Source of the DNA: an uncultured Verrucomicrobiota bacterium
Lineage (GTDB): Bacteria > Verrucomicrobiota > Verrucomicrobiia > Verrucomicrobiales > Verrucomicrobiaceae
Reading direction: 5' to 3'
DNA: 64,000 nucleotides
Assembly (NCBI GenBank): GCA_903838675.1
Contig: CAILZI010000234.1
Location: 1-64,000 of the forward strand
Part shown: positions 60,288 to 64,000 of the stretch, one piece after another
Position numbering within the stretch: the first letter of the stretch is position 1
Layout of the letters: each line of letters opens with the position of its first letter
The notes under the pieces: generated by a model
Told to the model about the DNA's origin: nothing
The model's database searches: none
Seen by the model: only the letters and a program-made list of their open reading frames with translations
Translations under genes and position numbers: made by a program

Positions 60288-61334
60288 TCACGCGGCCTCC
60301 TGTTGGATGAGTTGGGTGGAAGCGAGTTTGAAGGCTTCGGCGGGGTCGGTGATTTTGCCGCCTTTGAGCATGAGATCGGCGAGCTTGGCGTGCATGACGA
60401 CGGCACCGGCTGCGCCGCTGTCGGGACGGGTGAGGAGGCTGAGGGCCTCGCGCTTCACGGCGGCGTTGGCCTTGGGGAAATGGCGCTTGAGGAGGTGGTC
60501 AATGGTGGCGTTGCTGGTTTCGCCAGGGACGAGTTTTTCACCGTCGCTCTCGAAGAGATCGACGCTGACATCGCGCTTGAGACCAACGACGCGCTTGTGC
60601 TGGTCGCACGCGGCCCACTGATTGATGATCTCGGGGTTGCCGATGAGGGCGATGGGAATGCCGGTGCTGTCGAGCAGGTCGCGCAGCCAGTCGCGGGAAT
60701 GACGGGTGAGGCGCTGGGCGTTGTCGAGCACGAGCATGATGCCCTTCTCCTGCAGGTAGCGTGCAAGCAGCTCTTCTTTGCAGGCACCGCGCTCGGGCTT
60801 GATGCCAGCGGCCTTGAGCAGGCTTTGCACGATGATGCTCTGGCGGCGCTTCCAGGTGACCAGGTGGAGATAGAGCGTGTTGCTCTTGTTTTGCGCGGCG
60901 TAGAGGCGGCCGGCGCAGGTCTTGCCGACGCCTGCGGGGCCGTGGGCCACGCCGATGTTGCCGCAGGCGCGCACCTGGTTGAGGAAGGCGAACATGGAGG
61001 GCAGCACGAAGGATGCAGGATCGTTGATCAGCTCGGCACCGCCTTCGATGCGCATTTCGTTTTCGAGGAAGGCGATGAGGCGCGTCTCGAACTTCTCCAG
61101 GTCGCCGATGGTCCACTTGTTGAAGAGGTAGCGGTAAACGGCGGTCTGGTCGCCGTAGCCGAGATCACCGGCGATGATGGTGCGGTGCTTGATGGTGGAT
61201 TCATCCAGGCCGCGTGACTGGAAGTGGGATTGGAGCCGTGAGACGAGGTCGGGGTTGCGCTTGTCATGCTGCGCGTCAAGCGCGGCCTGCGGGGCGTCGT
61301 GTGCTGCTGCTGATTTGCCGTGTTCTGTTTTCAT
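60288..61334 (-). CDS. MuB-like AAA ATPase (target-DNA-binding transposition protein)
   Basis: A 348-aa protein. The N-terminal region (about 28-95, with STIKHRTIIAGDLGYGD) resembles the MuB N-terminal helix-turn-helix. The AAA core shows Walker A GPAGVGKT (near residue 130), Walker B IMLVLDNAQRL and a sensor-like PIALIGNPEI. It should bind target DNA and stimulate the MuA transposase, also giving target immunity. It lies 18 bp after the MuA-like gene and 1 bp before the next ORF. The pair is diagnostic of a Mu-type element. Confidence 0.85.
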   Translation of the reverse strand: MKTEHGKSAAAHDAPQAALDAQHDKRNPDLVSRLQSHFQSRGLDESTIKHRTIIAGDLGYGDQTAVYRYLFNKWTIGDLEKFETRLIAFLENEMRIEGGAELINDPASFVLPSMFAFLNQVRACGNIGVAHGPAGVGKTCAGRLYAAQNKSNTLYLHLVTWKRRQSIIVQSLLKAAGIKPERGACKEELLARYLQEKGIMLVLDNAQRLTRHSRDWLRDLLDSTGIPIALIGNPEIINQWAACDQHKRVVGLKRDVSVDLFESDGEKLVPGETSNATIDHLLKRHFPKANAAVKREALSLLTRPDSGAAGAVVMHAKLADLMLKGGKITDPAEAFKLASTQLIQQEAA

Positions 61335-61352
61335 GGGATGGGCTGGGTGGAA

Positions 61353-63425
61353 TTAGAAAAGGTCTTTGGCCTTGATGGGGCGCGGTGGGGTTGGTGTTGC
61401 GGCATCGGCAAGCGAGGCGTCGAGCGCGGCGGTGCCTTTGCGGGTGAACTCATTGCGGGCGGTCTCAATGCTCTGGGTGGCCTTCTTGATCACCGAGGCG
61501 TTGTGCTTGTGGCGGTCGCGACGGGTGGCGATGTTGGGGAGCTGGCGCTTGACCAGCTTGCTGAGGACGCGGTTTTGTTCGGTCGCGTATTCCTTGACGG
61601 CGGCGGTCACCTGGTCGGCATTGAGACGCTGGGCGCGTGGCTGCTGTCTGGCGGTGCCGAGGAAGCGGCCTTTCGCATTGCGCACAAAGAGGCTGGCAGG
61701 ATCGAAGGGATTCACATAGACCTCGAACTTCTGACCGTCTGGCAGCTCATCGCGCACGCCATCGGGTGTCTGCACGCTGGCGAAGTAGTACAGCGTTTCA
61801 GTGCTGACGGTGTCGTCGTTGAAGGCGATCTCGCCTGACTGCACCTTGACCTCTTTGGCGAAGCCAGGGCCGAGGATGCGGCAGACGGTGCCACCGTGGA
61901 TGGGGATCAAAGCGGCACGTCCGCGCTGCCAGACTTCATAGCGGTTCATCTTGACCGGCTGTGGAATCAACAGGCCGCACTGCATGGCGACCAGGGCCTT
62001 TTGCTGCACGTCCTTGGGTTTGGACTTGATCTCATCCAGGCTGATGAGGTGCCCGCCGATGTCGAGCATCTGCATGATGTTGCCGCACTCCAGCCAGCCT
62101 TCGAGATCGTGATCACGCTCGCAGGAGATGTAATGGTACACCTGCTCCAGCTTGAGGCGGAAGGAGTGCATGTCTGCGAGGGGGAACTCCAGCATCTCGC
62201 GGAACTCGACGGGGAGCCAGGCCCATGCCTCCAGGAGCTGGGCGTTGTCGGTGAGCAGGCCGTGCAGATGCTCCGGTCTGGTCTCGACGTTGCGGCCTGT
62301 TTGACCGGCTACAGCGCCGAGCCAGTTGTGATCGTTGTTGTTGCCGCTTTCGAGGGAGGCCTTCCAGCCGGGCTGTCCGCGCCAGCGGCCATGGTAGAGA
62401 CCGGCATGCGCTGCGCGTCCATCAAAGCCGGACTCGCTCACGGTGATCAATCCCTCGGTGTCGTCATAGAGCGCCTTGCACACATCGTCGGCAAAGTTGG
62501 CGGTGCCGTGCTCGGCATAGTTCACGGTGCCCTGGGGATGATAGCCGTGATTCCAGTAGTGACCGACGATGACCAGGCGCATCATGTCGCCGGTGAGCTT
62601 CTTCAGGAAGCCTTCGTCATCTTTGTACTTGGGCTTCATGCCAAAGAAGGTCTTGTAAGCGGAGGCGTAGTCGTGGCAGTAAAGTTCGATGGGGCGGGCG
62701 GCCTGCTTGTGCTCGAAGCTGTTGACGAAGTAGTCATGCTCCTTGTCGTCCCACATCAGCTCGCGCCCGGGTGCAGAGCCGACGCGGGAGAGCTTCATGC
62801 CGGGCATGAGTTTCTTGGCAGCGGTGAGGCCTTGCGTGTGTGCCACGCGTCGCGCTTTGCTGGCGTCCAGCTTGCGGCGGAGATTGCGGCTGCTCCAGCC
62901 GTCCGGGTAGGTGTTGCAGTGCTTGGGGAACGGGCGGCCAGGCTTGGTGCGCGCCCACCAGGTGCGCCAGTTGCCATAGCCGGGGATCTCCTTGCCCTTG
63001 ATCCATTCGGCGCGCAGCTGCTTGAGTGCGGCCGCAATGCTGCGCTGGTTGGCATCGACACGGAGCTGCAGCTCATCCAGGAACTCCTGAGGCATGGCAG
63101 CATTGGGCTTGATCTCAAGCGCCTGGTCGATGAGGACGCGCCAGTCATGCTTGGAGTCGCGCCAGGCGGCATAGAGACCGCGCAGGCGGTCGGGCGAGGT
63201 GCCGCGCAGGGTGCCACAGGCCGCGCTGCCGCGCTGGTAGCCCTCGCCGAGGGTGGGAGCCTGACGGATCATGTCCATCACTCCCAGGAGCAAGCGTACG
63301 CGGTCCTGGTTGCGCTCCTGCAGGCGGAAGAACTCCGGCAGGTCGCGTGACTTGACGTGGAGTGAGAACAGCGAGCCGGTGTGCTCGGAGGTGATGAGAG
63401 CGGGTGATGATTCGTCGCGGTCCAT
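61353..63425 (-). CDS. MuA-like DDE transposase
   Basis: A 690-aa protein from the ATG at 63423-63425. The N-terminal 200 residues are helical and probably recognise DNA (RGLYAAWRDSKHDW, WARTKPGRPFPKHC). The catalytic core is a DDE/RNase-H-like fold, with an Asp candidate in ELMWDDKEHDYF. The Mu C-terminal beta-barrel follows (FEVYVNPFDPASLFVRNAKG), then a basic tail ending in KAKDLF. It should cut and join element ends. The exact DDE residues were not proven by alignment. The length is close to MuA (663 aa). Confidence 0.85.
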   Translation of the reverse strand: MDRDESSPALITSEHTGSLFSLHVKSRDLPEFFRLQERNQDRVRLLLGVMDMIRQAPTLGEGYQRGSAACGTLRGTSPDRLRGLYAAWRDSKHDWRVLIDQALEIKPNAAMPQEFLDELQLRVDANQRSIAAALKQLRAEWIKGKEIPGYGNWRTWWARTKPGRPFPKHCNTYPDGWSSRNLRRKLDASKARRVAHTQGLTAAKKLMPGMKLSRVGSAPGRELMWDDKEHDYFVNSFEHKQAARPIELYCHDYASAYKTFFGMKPKYKDDEGFLKKLTGDMMRLVIVGHYWNHGYHPQGTVNYAEHGTANFADDVCKALYDDTEGLITVSESGFDGRAAHAGLYHGRWRGQPGWKASLESGNNNDHNWLGAVAGQTGRNVETRPEHLHGLLTDNAQLLEAWAWLPVEFREMLEFPLADMHSFRLKLEQVYHYISCERDHDLEGWLECGNIMQMLDIGGHLISLDEIKSKPKDVQQKALVAMQCGLLIPQPVKMNRYEVWQRGRAALIPIHGGTVCRILGPGFAKEVKVQSGEIAFNDDTVSTETLYYFASVQTPDGVRDELPDGQKFEVYVNPFDPASLFVRNAKGRFLGTARQQPRAQRLNADQVTAAVKEYATEQNRVLSKLVKRQLPNIATRRDRHKHNASVIKKATQSIETARNEFTRKGTAALDASLADAATPTPPRPIKAKDLF

Positions 63426-63438
63426 GGTGGGTGGGGTC

Positions 63439-63855
63439 CTAGTTCAGGCAATGAGGTGAAAGGTGGCTGTACCATCCGTCCAGGGCCGGGGGGGGCGGCA
63501 CGGGGCCATCAGCAACGCACTTCACGCCTGTGGTGGGTGTGGATCCGCGCTGGTAGAGCTTCACGAACTCGCGGGCGGCATCCTCGCCGGTCGGGCCTTC
63601 GAACTTAGCGAGCACCTCCTGTTCGATGCGCACGAGTTTGAACTCGGGCGGTTTGCTGTGGCGCACGCGCTTCTGGATCATGCGCGTCAAGCTCACGTGC
63701 GTGACTTTGGAGTTGAGGCGCTGCTTGCTGCGGTCGTCATCGCCCTTGGATTTCCGGCTGCGACGATTGGCAAAGATGCGCACGGCGATGGCGAGCTGGG
63801 GTGCTTCTGCGTCTGGCGCTTCGGTGATGAGTTCGGTGATGAGTTCGGTGTTCAT
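63439..63855 (-). CDS. Small gene upstream of the transposase
   Basis: A 138-aa protein from the ATG at 63853-63855. The first residues, ELITELITE, come from a 12-bp tandem repeat (63821-63850). A basic stretch (NRRSRKSKGDDDRSKQRL) follows, then a helical region VRIEQEVLAKFEGPTGEDAA and a proline-rich end. In Mu-like phages the gene before A is often ner or another small regulator, but this protein is not recognised as one. Its start overlaps the stop of the upstream gene. Confidence 0.55.
   Translation of the reverse strand: MNTELITELITEAPDAEAPQLAIAVRIFANRRSRKSKGDDDRSKQRLNSKVTHVSLTRMIQKRVRHSKPPEFKLVRIEQEVLAKFEGPTGEDAAREFVKLYQRGSTPTTGVKCVADGPVPPPPALDGWYSHLSPHCLN
63821..63850 (+). repeat. 12-bp tandem repeat (2.5 copies) in the start of the small gene
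   Basis: TCGGTGATGAGT at 63821-63832 and 63833-63844, then TCGGTG. On the minus strand it codes the repeated amino acids ITEL near the N-terminus and keeps the frame. Confidence 0.85.
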
Positions 63856-64000
63856 AGTACTGCGCTGCTGTGTTGTTTGAGATGGCCGTGGGCTGCATCC
63901 ATGGCGTCTTTGAGGAAGGAATCGGAAACCCGTTTGTGGTGATGGAATCCGACCGCGCTTTTGAGGCGGATGTAGAGCTTTGATGGCAGCTCCGGGATGC
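63852..64000 (-). CDS. C-terminal part of an unidentified gene of the element (cut by window edge)
   Basis: Only the last 48 residues are visible. They read ...IPELPSKLYIRLKSAVGFHHHK and end with HLKQHSSAVL before the TGA at 63852-63854, which overlaps the ATG of the next gene. It is in line with the other element genes and therefore likely part of the same operon. Confidence 0.6.
   Translation of the reverse strand, partial: IPELPSKLYIRLKSAVGFHHHKRVSDSFLKDAMDAAHGHLKQHSSAVL

Larger units (their letters stand above)
58288..64000 (-). mobile_element. Mu-like transposable element, early region (right end open at window edge)
   Basis: A continuous minus-strand operon of at least ten tightly packed genes, most joined by 4-bp overlaps or 1-18-bp gaps. 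From 5' to 3': a truncated small gene, a 138-aa protein, MuA-like transposase, MuB-like ATPase and six small phage-like genes. This is the early-gene order of Mu-like phages (A, B, accessory). No repressor, Mor, lysis, head or tail genes are seen before the Dam remnant at about 58.3 kb, so this is a compact or decayed element, or the rest lies to the right. Confidence 0.75.

Noticed and set aside
61896-63350. A 484-codon open frame on the plus strand opposite the MuA-like gene
   Set aside because: The opposite strand carries a clear transposase; the frame is low-complexity (Ala/Gly/Val-rich), as expected for an antisense shadow.

Overview
This 64 kb window looks like a chromosomal segment of a member of the Verrucomicrobiota, probably Verrucomicrobiaceae / Prosthecobacter-like. 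The grounds are the paired Planctomycete/Verrucomicrobia-type proteins (DUF1549/DUF1553 and Tat-exported DUF1501), a sulfatase, a Tat-exported Gfo/Idh/MocA oxidoreductase, a PEP-CTERM protein, moderately high GC, and start sites that mostly lack a clear Shine-Dalgarno. This placement is inferred from gene content only. No rRNA, tRNA or CRISPR array was seen.

Layout. 1-5.5 kb (minus strand): an exported SGNH hydrolase (cut by the window edge), an SDR and a TrkA-C membrane protein in one tight operon; a MORN-type lipoprotein; then an NsrR-like Rrf2 regulator with a monoheme CxxCH protein downstream and a striking palindrome in front of the regulator; then two tiny exported proteins, each with its own intrinsic terminator. 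5.6-23 kb (mostly plus): a MurU/AmgK-like pair (cell-wall sugar recycling), a LysM/CHAP-like protein, cdsA-dxr, a 1989-aa alpha-2-macroglobulin, an esterase and a 1159-aa multi-PAS/GAF histidine kinase. 23-30 kb: alpha/beta hydrolase, an HlyD-type adaptor with a 9-G tract and a tandem repeat, Gfo/Idh, gmk, nitrilase-MFS operon, GYF-like small protein.

30-41 kb (plus): a mixed housekeeping block (tlyA, pilin-like gene, LysM lipoprotein overlapping an amidase, polyprenyl diphosphate synthase, radC, scpB, pheA, CAP-domain protein). 41-57 kb (minus): an FGE-like membrane protein without the usual cysteine pair, xseB-dxs, a PEP-CTERM protein (plus strand), then a long minus-strand series: 969-aa exported protein, S10 carboxypeptidase, sulfatase, DUF1549/DUF1553 and DUF1501, preceded by folD.

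57-64 kb is accessory DNA. A two-gene ribbon-helix-helix-like cassette faces two copies of a palindromic operator. Next comes a stretch with short phased repeats and a 5'-truncated-in-function (3'-lost) DNA adenine methylase fragment. The rest is the early region of a Mu-like transposable element on the minus strand: a small upstream gene, a MuA-like transposase, a MuB-like ATPase and six small overlapping ORFs. No phage structural genes are visible, and the element runs off the right edge.

Functional themes: envelope and peptidoglycan turnover (MurU/AmgK, amidase, two LysM proteins, A2M), isoprenoid supply (dxs, dxr, polyprenyl synthase), and secreted degradative or surface proteins. The least described candidates are the NsrR-like regulator plus monoheme protein module, the twin-operator RHH pair, and the Mu-like element with its truncated methylase border.
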